Source: an uncultured Porphyromonadaceae bacterium (GTDB lineage Bacteria; Bacteroidota; Bacteroidia; Bacteroidales; CAMTPD01). Taken from it: DNA of 5,290 bases. Shown piece after piece: positions 1 to 5,290 of this stretch. The DNA is taken from the NCBI GenBank assembly GCA_947074265.1, contig CAMTPD010000157.1, forward strand, positions 1 through 5,290. The letters are read 5' to 3'. Numbering within the stretch: the first letter of the stretch is position 1; each line of letters opens with the position of its first letter. The translations under genes were made by a program, and so were the position numbers. A model generated the notes under the pieces. The model was not told the origin of the DNA, did no database searches, and saw only the letters and a list, made by a program, of their open reading frames with translations.

Positions 1-36
1 CACAATACATTAATTGCAAAAGTTGTAATTTTGAGC

Positions 37-744
37 ATGAATAAGAATCTGCATATCCATCCCGAACTTGGAACTATTGAGTTATCCCATAGCAAAAGAG
101 CCAAAAACTACATTATCAAATTAGGAGAAAATGGATTGATCGCAACCATCCCCCATAAAGGATCTATTGACGAATTAAACATCATTCTTCAAAAGAATAA
201 AGCCAAGTTTGCACTGTGGATGAAACACAAAGAAACAACCTCATTCATAATTGACAATCATACAACGCTAAATACATTTACCTTTTCACTACAAGTATCA
301 CCTTCAGATAGTAAACGGTATACAGCTTACATAAAAGAAAGCGTTTTACATCTACATTATCCAAAGCACATTGACCTTTATGCTGCTTCAACTCAAGAAA
401 CGTTACGAAATATGATCGTTGGAACACTCAAACATGAAGCAAAGCTTTTCTTGCCCGTTCGCCTAAAGACTCTTGCAACTAAGTTTGGTTTTGAGTACAA
501 TGATGTTCGAATTAAAGATGTAAAAACAAGATGGGGAAGTTGTAGTTCTCAGAAAAACATCAATTTATCTTTTCGACTTATGTTGTTGCCAATCCATCTT
601 ATCGACTATGTTTTACTGCATGAGCTTTGTCACACCATCGAACTAAATCATAGCGATCGTTTTTGGAAATTAATGGATAAAACAACAAACGGAACTGCTA
701 AGCTGCTGAGAGCAGAACTTAAACAATTCCGTATTGTCATATAA
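37..744 (+). CDS. YgjP/DUF45-type zinc metallopeptidase (M48/SprT-like)
   Basis: This is a predicted cytosolic zinc-dependent metallopeptidase of the YgjP (DUF45) family, about 235 residues, which is the usual family length. Numbering from the ATG at 37, the C-terminal half holds a W-G-S-C motif (166-169) and then the zinc site HELCH (195-199). A third likely ligand, His205, sits in an N-H-S motif followed by F-W, the family's typical HExxH-x5-H layout. Glu196 would be the catalytic base. There is no signal peptide or membrane segment. The cellular substrate of this family is not established; in many bacteria it sits near restriction or housekeeping genes. The start is uncertain: an in-frame TTG lies at 31, and the frame stays open to the left edge, so a start outside the window is possible. 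I prefer the ATG because the following N-terminus matches typical family N-termini. The gene ends with its stop codon touching the stop of the convergent gene at 745. Confidence 0.88.
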   Translation: MNKNLHIHPELGTIELSHSKRAKNYIIKLGENGLIATIPHKGSIDELNIILQKNKAKFALWMKHKETTSFIIDNHTTLNTFTFSLQVSPSDSKRYTAYIKESVLHLHYPKHIDLYAASTQETLRNMIVGTLKHEAKLFLPVRLKTLATKFGFEYNDVRIKDVKTRWGSCSSQKNINLSFRLMLLPIHLIDYVLLHELCHTIELNHSDRFWKLMDKTTNGTAKLLRAELKQFRIVI

Positions 745-1746
745 TCAAGATTCTCGCTTTCGTTCAAAAGCAGCATCAAATGCCTGTATTGATGGGGCAA
801 AGTCAAGCATCTTAACAAATTCGCAAGACTCTTTTGCTCCATATTCACGATCCATACCACTATCCTCCCATTCTACAGATAGCGGACCTTGATACCCTAT
901 ATCATTAAGTGCCCGAATTATTTCTTCAAAATTGATATTACCGCGACCTAAACTTCTAAAATTCCAGAAGCGACGGTAATCACCAAAAGGAAGAAATCCT
1001 CCAAAAACACCTGCCTCAGTAGGAGTATCACTCCAATAAACATCTTTCATATGCACATGAAAGATTCGATTATGGAACCGTCGAATAAATTTAATATAGT
1101 CTACACCTTGATATCCTAAGTGACTAGGATCAAAATTAAATCCAAAAACCGAATCATAATCAATCGCAGACAAAGCTCTTTCTGCTGTGGCAATGTCAAA
1201 AGCAATCTCTGTTGGGTGAACCTCTAAGGCAAATCGAACTTCTAGTTTTCTAAACTCATCGAGTATCGGTATAAACCGCTTTGAAAAATCAGTAAAACCA
1301 GCATCAATCATATCATTTGTAACTGGCGGAAATGAGTAAAGTAAAGGCCAAATGGAACTTCCGGTAAACCCAAGAACCGTATCAACTCCTAACAATGAAG
1401 CTGCTTTTGCTGCTTTTATTAGATAATCCGAAGCTCTTTCTTTTACACCCTCCTCTTCTCCGTTTCCCCAAACCTCCTGAGGTAAAATTGCTTTATGTCT
1501 TTCATCTATACGATCACAAATAGCCTGACTTACCAAATGGGCCGATATCGCATACACTTTTAGATCATATCGCTCTAGAAGCTCAAGAATACGTTGATAA
1601 TACCCAATATCAGTTTGTGTAACATCCAGATGGGCCGGTAATCCTAGCTCCAACCCATCGTATCCAAACTTTTTTGCCTTTATACAAACTTCCTCTAAGG
1701 ATAAATCACCCCATTGTAATGTACAAAGTGTTACTGGTCTGCTCAT
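745..1746 (-). CDS. Sugar phosphate isomerase/epimerase-family TIM barrel protein
   Basis: This is a 333-residue cytosolic protein of the xylose isomerase-like/AP-endonuclease-2 TIM-barrel superfamily (COG1082). The putative metal site can be read along the barrel: Glu175 in ALEVH, Asp206 with His209 in FDPSH, His232 in HVHMKD (230-235), and Glu292 in SVEWED. These correspond in order to the Glu-Asp-His-Glu metal ligands of D-tagatose 3-epimerase-type enzymes. The first strand carries GLELG (31-35), and a GFTGSS loop lies at 126-131. From memory, this variant (FTGSSIW, ALEVHPTEIA, SVEWEDSGMDR) is shared by many actinobacterial and Bacteroidota proteins without an assigned reaction. It is the second gene of an operon, 30 bp downstream of the Gfo/Idh/MocA oxidoreductase gene, so it probably acts on that enzyme's product or substrate by isomerisation, epimerisation or elimination. 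The ATG lacks a Shine-Dalgarno sequence, as is normal for the phylum. The fold is secure; the substrate is unknown. Confidence 0.9.
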   Translation of the reverse strand: MSRPVTLCTLQWGDLSLEEVCIKAKKFGYDGLELGLPAHLDVTQTDIGYYQRILELLERYDLKVYAISAHLVSQAICDRIDERHKAILPQEVWGNGEEEGVKERASDYLIKAAKAASLLGVDTVLGFTGSSIWPLLYSFPPVTNDMIDAGFTDFSKRFIPILDEFRKLEVRFALEVHPTEIAFDIATAERALSAIDYDSVFGFNFDPSHLGYQGVDYIKFIRRFHNRIFHVHMKDVYWSDTPTEAGVFGGFLPFGDYRRFWNFRSLGRGNINFEEIIRALNDIGYQGPLSVEWEDSGMDREYGAKESCEFVKMLDFAPSIQAFDAAFERKRES

Positions 1747-1776
1747 AATTTTGATTCAAGGTTTATTACTAATCAG

Positions 1777-2931
1777 TTAATCTATAAATTTAGTCCATTT
1801 TTCTTCACTTTGAGAAGATGCAACTACCGTTTCAATAAACTTCATACCCCTCACTCCGTCTTCTACTGTCGGAAAATCAAGATATTCGGCACGAGGCTTT
1901 TTCCCTCTTTTAATGCTATGTAAAGCCAGAGCAAAGTTTCTATAAATATTTGCAAATGCCTCGATATACCCCTCCGGATGTCCAGCAGGTGTACGCGTAT
2001 TAAATCTCGCTAATGCAGATAAATAGTGCTGCCCCACTCTAAGCATTTGTGTTGGTTTGTCTGGCCATTTCAATAACATCGTATTTGGATCATGCTGATT
2101 CCACTCGAGACTACCTTTATCGCCATACACTCTAACCTTCAGGTTATTCTCTTCACCAATCGCAATTTGAGATGCCATTAATACACATTTCACGCCACCT
2201 TCGTAGCGAATAAATACTGCACCATCGTCATCGAGTAATCTTCCGGGTACGAATGTATTCAACTCAGCACACACCTCTGTCGCTTTCAATCCTGTAATAT
2301 ATTCTACTAAATTAAAACAATGCGTACCAATGTCACCCATACATCCTGCTTTACCAGAACGTTTCGGATCTACTCGCCATGCTGCCTGTTTATTATTTTC
2401 GGCTATATCTTGTGCCAACCAGCCTTGCGGGTATTCAACATAAATACGACGAAGATTACCAAGCTCGCCTTTACGTATACGTTCTTTGGCTTCTTTTACC
2501 ATCGGATATCCAGTATAAGTATGCGTAACGGCAAAAAGCAATCCTGATTCTTTTGCTTTTTTTTCCAAGAGTAAAGCCTCCTCCAAGCTAAAGGTCATCG
2601 GCTTATCTAATATAACGTGGAATCCTTTTTCTAAAGCTAACATTGCAGGTTCAAAATGCAAATGATTCGGGGTTACAATGGAAATAAAGTCTATTCGCTC
2701 TCCATCAGGCATTTTAGACTCTTCTTCAATCATTTCTCGGTAGTTCTCATAAATTCTACCTTCATGCATAAAAAGAGATTTGCCCGTTGCGATAGAGTTT
2801 GAAAAGTTTGAACTAAAACATCCGCTTACCAATTTTATTTCACCATCTAGAAAGGCTGCAATTCGATGAATAGCTCCAATAAAAGAGCCGGAACCACCGC
2901 CAATCATCCCCATTTTTATCTTCTTTTTCAT
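1777..2931 (-). CDS. Gfo/Idh/MocA-family NAD(P)-dependent oxidoreductase
   Basis: This is a 384-residue cytosolic sugar or cyclitol dehydrogenase. The N-terminal Rossmann domain (about 1-135) opens with MGMIGGGSGSFIGAIH (7-22), a glycine-rich loop slightly longer than the plain GxGxxG form. It continues with V-T-P-N-H (86-90) and DKP (109-111); Lys110 is the expected catalytic lysine, in the position of the usual E-K-P. The C-terminal alpha/beta domain supplies GDIGTH (199-204); Asp200 and His204 match the Asp/His pair that completes the active site in inositol dehydrogenase. AAWRVDP (183-189), LDDDG (233-237) and GHPEGY (317-322) place it in a large, mostly uncharacterised subfamily that I recall in Bacteroidota, Planctomycetes and Actinobacteria. 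The stretch around WR...GDIxTH also resembles levoglucosan dehydrogenase, which oxidises the sugar C3. It is the promoter-proximal gene of a two-gene operon with the TIM-barrel isomerase. The family is certain; the substrate and cofactor preference are not. Confidence 0.93.
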   Translation of the reverse strand: MKKKIKMGMIGGGSGSFIGAIHRIAAFLDGEIKLVSGCFSSNFSNSIATGKSLFMHEGRIYENYREMIEEESKMPDGERIDFISIVTPNHLHFEPAMLALEKGFHVILDKPMTFSLEEALLLEKKAKESGLLFAVTHTYTGYPMVKEAKERIRKGELGNLRRIYVEYPQGWLAQDIAENNKQAAWRVDPKRSGKAGCMGDIGTHCFNLVEYITGLKATEVCAELNTFVPGRLLDDDGAVFIRYEGGVKCVLMASQIAIGEENNLKVRVYGDKGSLEWNQHDPNTMLLKWPDKPTQMLRVGQHYLSALARFNTRTPAGHPEGYIEAFANIYRNFALALHSIKRGKKPRAEYLDFPTVEDGVRGMKFIETVVASSQSEEKWTKFID

Positions 2932-3202
2932 AATTCACTGATTTAAGTTTTTTCTATTGCTACAAATCTAACCATTTGAATGATTATTCAAAATAAATAA
3001 CCAACAAATATTTATTGTAACAAATTATCAATGAATAAAGTATACAACAACTGCTTATATTTTTCCCACAAAGAATAATTAACACGAAGAGAGCGTTACA
3101 AGTTAAATAATCAATTGTTTTAGATAATCCTTTCATTCAAGTCATTTTTTACTTTTCTTTACAACATATAAACCTTATATCTAATTATATAAATACGAAA
3201 CA
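2932..3202. other. AT-rich divergent intergenic region
   Basis: This 271-bp gap separates the start of the oxidoreductase gene (minus strand) from the start of the lipoprotein gene (plus strand). It holds the operon promoter at 2963-2992. Just upstream of that promoter's -33 box is a short AT-only inverted repeat: AATAAATA (2992-2999) and TATTTATT (3009-3016) with a 9-nt spacer. It could be an operator, but could equally be chance in such AT-rich DNA. On the plus strand the best -7 match for the lipoprotein gene is TACTTTTC (3150-3157), one mismatch from TAnnTTTG, with no well-placed -33 TTG, so that promoter is unresolved. No coding frame or RNA gene was recognised. Confidence 0.55.
2963..2992 (-). 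promoter_or_regulatory. Bacteroidota-type promoter of the oxidoreductase/isomerase operon
   Basis: Read on the minus strand, TTTG (2992-2989) is followed after 18 bp by TAGATTTG (2970-2963). This matches the Bacteroidota primary-sigma consensus of a -33 TTTG and a -7 TAnnTTTG, with spacing one base short of the usual 19-21. The predicted start point near 2957 would give a leader of about 25 nt before the ATG whose first base is 2931. Both boxes and their position fit; no transcription data support it here. Confidence 0.62.
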
Positions 3203-4168
3203 ATGAGAACCACACACTCGTTAATTATTGCAACATGCTATATGCTTGCAACATCTTGCTCTAACCCTGTAGAAACAACTTTTAAAGACGAAACGTACGA
3301 GAAAAACTTTTCTTTCTCATTCAAAAGTGAAGTGATTCCGTTTTCCACAAAAAGCACTGCAGGAATTCCATTCTTTAATGTTCCCGACCCAACGACTAAA
3401 ACGGGAGGAATTGTAGATCCTCCTACGCCTCCAAACCCAACACCTTCTACATTAGCGGCACCAACTATCATTCAAAAGTATCTCTATTGTGATTCAAAAT
3501 TAAGTGATCAAGGAGTTATCAACAAAAAAGATGATGCCTTTCCAGCTTTTACAGAGCGTTTTGCAAAAGGAGTTTATGAATATATTTTCATAGCTCATTC
3601 CGAAGAAAAAATCATAAACAACAATAACAATCTCACCTTCTCTGAAGTACCGGATGTATTTATAGGAACTGATAAATTTGAAATACCTACATCAAAAGTA
3701 ACACCTACACCTACCAATCTAGATCGTTGCATAGCCCGAGTTGAAGTAGTATCTGATACCTCTACACCCGATAATGTAAAATCTATATCAATACAAACAA
3801 CAAACTTCCTAAACACACTTGATATAAAAACGAATTGTGCTGTAAAACCGGAAGGACATATTTCAGAAAAAAATTATCTATTCAACAAAGACGAAACCTC
3901 AAAGAATACAATTCCTACCAACGAACTCTTCTCCACGGGTTTCAACACGTTCGCTCTACCAACAGATACACAATCTCCACATCTGTTATCCATCGTAATC
4001 ACAATAACATACAATGACGACAAAACAATCTCGCACACAATTAGCGATATCTCCCCTGTCATAAACAAGATAATTCGATACAAAGGGAATATCTTCTCTC
4101 AAAGTGGAAGTTTTAGTTTTGATGTAAAATCAGACTGGAGCGGAGGCATTGAAGAAAGACCTATTTAG
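3203..4168 (+). CDS. Lipoprotein, probable fimbrillin (Mfa2/FimB-like) family
   Basis: This is a 321-residue predicted surface or outer-membrane lipoprotein. The first 19 residues form a short signal peptide (hydrophobic SLIIATCYMLA) ending in a lipobox-like A-T-S-C, with Cys19 as the lipidated residue. The mature start (SNPVETT) lacks an obvious acidic lipoprotein-export motif, so surface exposure is not assured. A Pro/Thr-rich linker (PPTPPNPTP, 73-81) follows. The rest is beta-rich: YEYIFIAHSEE (125-135), an N5 run (139-143), LDRCIARVEV (173-182), FALPTD (250-255), LLSIVITITY (261-270), and a C-terminal strand with DVKSDW (307-312). This order, especially an ARVEV-like strand in mid-protein and a late NKIIRYKGNIF (288-298), resembles Bacteroidales fimbrillin-family proteins (Mfa-like, Mfa2/FimB anchors). 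Overall similarity is loose and I cannot assign a specific fimbrial role. No other pilus genes are in the window. The ATG at 3203 follows an A-rich leader without a Shine-Dalgarno, and a strong hairpin terminator starts 4 bp after the stop codon. Confidence 0.78.
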   Translation: MRTTHSLIIATCYMLATSCSNPVETTFKDETYEKNFSFSFKSEVIPFSTKSTAGIPFFNVPDPTTKTGGIVDPPTPPNPTPSTLAAPTIIQKYLYCDSKLSDQGVINKKDDAFPAFTERFAKGVYEYIFIAHSEEKIINNNNNLTFSEVPDVFIGTDKFEIPTSKVTPTPTNLDRCIARVEVVSDTSTPDNVKSISIQTTNFLNTLDIKTNCAVKPEGHISEKNYLFNKDETSKNTIPTNELFSTGFNTFALPTDTQSPHLLSIVITITYNDDKTISHTISDISPVINKIIRYKGNIFSQSGSFSFDVKSDWSGGIEERPI

Positions 4169-4172
4169 AAAC

Positions 4173-4215
4173 GACAAAAGTCCCGTTAGATAATTAATCT
4201 AACGGGACTTTTGTC
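4173..4215. terminator. Perfect hairpin, probable bidirectional intrinsic terminator
   Basis: An 18-nt left arm (4173-4190) and its exact reverse complement (4198-4215) flank the 7-nt loop TAATTAA. The core AGTCCCGTTAGA pairs with TCTAACGGGACT, and the outer part of the stem is AAAA opposite TTTT, so a T-run follows the GC-rich core whichever strand is read. It begins 4 bp after the lipoprotein stop codon and 5 bp beyond the 3' end of the convergent tRNA gene, so it can end both transcripts. Confidence 0.92.
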
Positions 4216-4220
4216 TAACG

Positions 4221-4292
4221 TAGCTCCGCCGGGACTCGAACCCGAATCTAAAGTTTAGGAAACTTCTATTCTATCCCTTGAACTACAGAGCC
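4221..4292 (-). tRNA. tRNA-Arg (anticodon CCU)
   Basis: The minus strand folds into a complete 72-nt cloverleaf. The acceptor stem pairs GGCTCTG with CGGAGCT (G1-U72 and U6-G67 wobbles), with discriminator A73. T8 and A9 are followed by the D arm GTTC/GAAT. The anticodon stem GAAGT/ACTTT encloses the loop TTCCTAA, giving anticodon CCT, which reads AGG as arginine. The variable loop is 4 nt. The T arm TCGGG/CCCGG encloses the loop TTCGAGT. The 3' CCA is not encoded. It lies downstream of recO on the same strand, has its own promoter, and ends just before the shared hairpin terminator. Confidence 0.95.
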
Positions 4293-4310
4293 ATTCTCAC
4301 TATTAAAGCA

Positions 4311-4341
4311 CAAAAATATACTGTTTTAATCAATTTTCAAA
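4311..4341 (-). promoter_or_regulatory. Promoter of tRNA-Arg(CCU)
   Basis: On the minus strand, TTTG (4341-4338) is followed after exactly 19 bp by TATTTTTG (4318-4311), a full match to the Bacteroidota -33/-7 consensus with standard spacing. The -7 box lies 18 bp from the mature tRNA 5' end (4292), giving a 5' leader of roughly a dozen nucleotides for RNase P to remove. The promoter sits in the 67-bp gap after recO, so the tRNA need not depend on recO transcription. Confidence 0.7.
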
Positions 4342-4359
4342 ACTTATTCACATCCATCC

Positions 4360-5088
4360 TCAATTATTGAATATCGTGCGCAATATCTCCAATGATTTAA
4401 TTTCAGGAAAATCAAACAGATGAAGACGAAAGTATTCAATGATACGCTCCAACAACTTTACACGCAAATCTCGAGAGAATGGGAGTTCATGCATTGATTC
4501 GAACGATGTTTGCATCAACTTTCTAAAATAATACCCTTCTTCTTTATCGAGATAATGCTTGTGAATTGGTATTTCGGAAATAAAAGCACCTCTGTATAAA
4601 TCAAAAAAAGCGCATTCATTACTCTTCTCCATATTGGGTGTAAATCCGAGATAGTGAGTCAATCTCAACAGGAAGAGTAAATGAAAATTTGCAACACTCT
4701 GATGAGAAAGTTCTAATAAATGAATCGAATGCACTATAAAATCAAACAACGGTTCATCTTTACCGGCCTCTCGCAACACACGATACATAAACTCTGCCAA
4801 AAATAGCGAAAGCACATTTTTCACAGGATCGGCATAAAGCTCTACAATAGGAAATGAAAGTACAGCCTCTTTGACTCGATGCAAGTCTTTATTACCTTTG
4901 TAATCGATTTCAAGCTCAAGCACAGACATCGGCAAAAAAAGATACTTCGAAAGTTTGCTCGTTTTACTTTTCGATCGAGGTGCATGAAAGGCAAGGCGGC
5001 CATACTCTTCGGTCAGAATATGAACTATATAATATTTGTCATTATAGGGGATTGCATGTAAAACTACACCTTTTGTTTTCTTGAGCAT
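4360..5088 (-). CDS. recO: DNA repair protein RecO
   Basis: RecO is the recombination mediator of the RecFOR pathway. With RecR it loads RecA onto SSB-coated single-stranded DNA at gaps, and it anneals complementary strands. The 242-residue length is normal. The N-terminal OB-fold (about 1-80) begins with the typical MLKKTKGVVLHAIPYND and contains TEEYGRLAFHAPRSK (26-40). The helical domain has the Bacteroidetes RecO signatures LSLFLAEFMYRVLRE (93-107), NFHLLFLLRLTHYLGF (134-149) and YFRLHLFDFPEIKSLEIL (219-236). The cysteine zinc-finger cluster found in some RecO proteins is absent (only Cys159), as I recall for other Bacteroidetes RecO proteins. The ATG has no Shine-Dalgarno. No hairpin lies between the stop codon and the downstream tRNA-Arg gene, so some recO transcripts may run into it. 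A probable DUF2721 gene is divergent upstream. Confidence 0.95.
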   Translation of the reverse strand: MLKKTKGVVLHAIPYNDKYYIVHILTEEYGRLAFHAPRSKSKTSKLSKYLFLPMSVLELEIDYKGNKDLHRVKEAVLSFPIVELYADPVKNVLSLFLAEFMYRVLREAGKDEPLFDFIVHSIHLLELSHQSVANFHLLFLLRLTHYLGFTPNMEKSNECAFFDLYRGAFISEIPIHKHYLDKEEGYYFRKLMQTSFESMHELPFSRDLRVKLLERIIEYFRLHLFDFPEIKSLEILRTIFNN

Positions 5089-5218
5089 AAATACGTAAAC
5101 CGCTTATTTTTATAACGAAAGTAATCCAAATATCTTAATTCATCAATCAAATTGAATACATTTAGCGATTCTACAGAATTTACAAACAATTGAAACGCGG
5201 AAATAAAAAATAACTCGT
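5089..5218. other. Divergent intergenic region recO / DUF2721 gene
   Basis: This 130-bp AT-rich gap must hold the start signals of recO (minus) and the rightward gene at 5219. I see only imperfect -7 boxes: GATATTTG on the minus strand (5134-5127) and TACATTTA on the plus strand (5157-5164), neither with a well-spaced -33 TTG. No promoter is assigned. Confidence 0.4.
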
Positions 5219-5290
5219 ATGGAAGAATTAAACCTAACAACACCATCGTTGCTCTTTTCGGCAATTTCGCTTATTATGCTTGCATACACC
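5219..5290 (+). CDS. DUF2721-type membrane protein, N-terminal fragment
   Basis: Twenty-four codons from the ATG at 5219 reach the right edge of the window without a stop, reading MEELNLTTPSLLF, then SAISLIMLAYT. This closely resembles the N-terminus of the DUF2721 family as I recall it (a short polar start with LTTPALLF, then a hydrophobic helix with SAISL...LAYT). The family comprises small predicted inner-membrane proteins of unknown function, common in Bacteroidota. An in-frame TAA at 5204-5206 shows that the ORF begins within the window, and this ATG is the only start in frame after it. The gene is divergent from recO. Only the first part of a membrane helix is visible, so the assignment rests on a short stretch. 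Confidence 0.72.
   Translation, partial: MEELNLTTPSLLFSAISLIMLAYT

Noticed and set aside
26..33. TAATTTTG as a promoter -7 box for the metallopeptidase gene
   Set aside because: It matches TAnnTTTG, but there is no TTG at the expected -33 distance, and the implied start point would fall at or after the ATG.
703..715. Small inverted repeat CTGCT-GAG-AGCAG near the end of the metallopeptidase gene
   Set aside because: The stem is only 5 bp, has no following T-run and lies in coding sequence, so it is not a credible terminator for the convergent operon.
648..860. A 70-codon minus-strand frame spanning the convergent gene junction
   Set aside because: It lies antisense to the HExxH-containing end of the metallopeptidase gene and out of frame with the TIM-barrel gene. 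Both real genes have strong family motifs.
2320..2547. A 75-codon plus-strand frame inside the oxidoreductase gene
   Set aside because: It is antisense to the catalytic GDIGTH region of a well-conserved enzyme and has no family likeness.
3605..3635. AAC/AAT-rich run (NNNNN in the lipoprotein) as a tandem repeat
   Set aside because: It is only five codons with mixed AAC/AAT use and is in frame, so it is a low-complexity protein segment and not a repeat array.
3238..4083. Several short frames (60-77 codons) antisense or out of frame within the lipoprotein gene
   Set aside because: They are shadows. The 321-codon plus-strand frame has a signal peptide, a lipobox and an adjacent terminator, while the others have no recognisable features.
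4221..4292. tRNA-Arg gene as an attachment site of an integrated element
   Set aside because: No duplicate of the tRNA 3' end, no integrase and no other mobile-element genes are visible in the window.
5064..5264. A 66-codon minus-strand frame upstream of recO that overlaps its start by 25 bp
   Set aside because: It overlaps both recO and the recognisable N-terminus of the DUF2721 gene, shows no family likeness, and its composition is that of AT-rich non-coding DNA.

Overview
The window looks like chromosomal DNA from a Bacteroidota organism, most likely order Bacteroidales. It is AT-rich, its start codons lack Shine-Dalgarno sequences, two intergenic regions carry the Bacteroidota promoter pattern (TTTG, then TAnnTTTG), RecO is of the Bacteroidetes type, and there is a lipoprotein resembling fimbrillin-family proteins. 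I cannot name a genus.

Layout from left to right. A YgjP/DUF45-type zinc metallopeptidase gene (+) ends at 744. It directly abuts the stop of a convergent two-gene operon on the minus strand. That operon is transcribed from a recognisable promoter near 2963-2992 and encodes a Gfo/Idh/MocA NAD(P)-dependent oxidoreductase (1777-2931), followed after 30 bp by a sugar phosphate isomerase/epimerase-type TIM barrel (745-1746). The two most likely act in sequence on a sugar, cyclitol or glycoside: redox at a ring carbon, then metal-dependent isomerisation, epimerisation or elimination. No transporter, kinase, glycosidase or regulator lies in the window to fix the substrate.

A 271-bp AT-rich gap separates the operon from a divergent lipoprotein gene (3203-4168, +) with a fimbrillin (Mfa2/FimB-like) flavour. 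That gene ends at a perfect 18-bp hairpin terminator. On the other side of the hairpin is a convergent tRNA-Arg(CCU) gene with its own near-consensus promoter, so the hairpin probably stops transcription from both directions. Upstream of the tRNA on the same strand is recO (4360-5088, recombinational repair). Divergent from recO, the first 24 codons of a probable DUF2721 membrane protein (5219 onward) run off the right edge.

Most of the window is conserved housekeeping or metabolic content. The least characterised parts are the oxidoreductase/TIM-barrel pair and the stand-alone fimbrillin-like lipoprotein. I found no convincing evidence of a new defence system, mobile element, CRISPR array or other exotic system.
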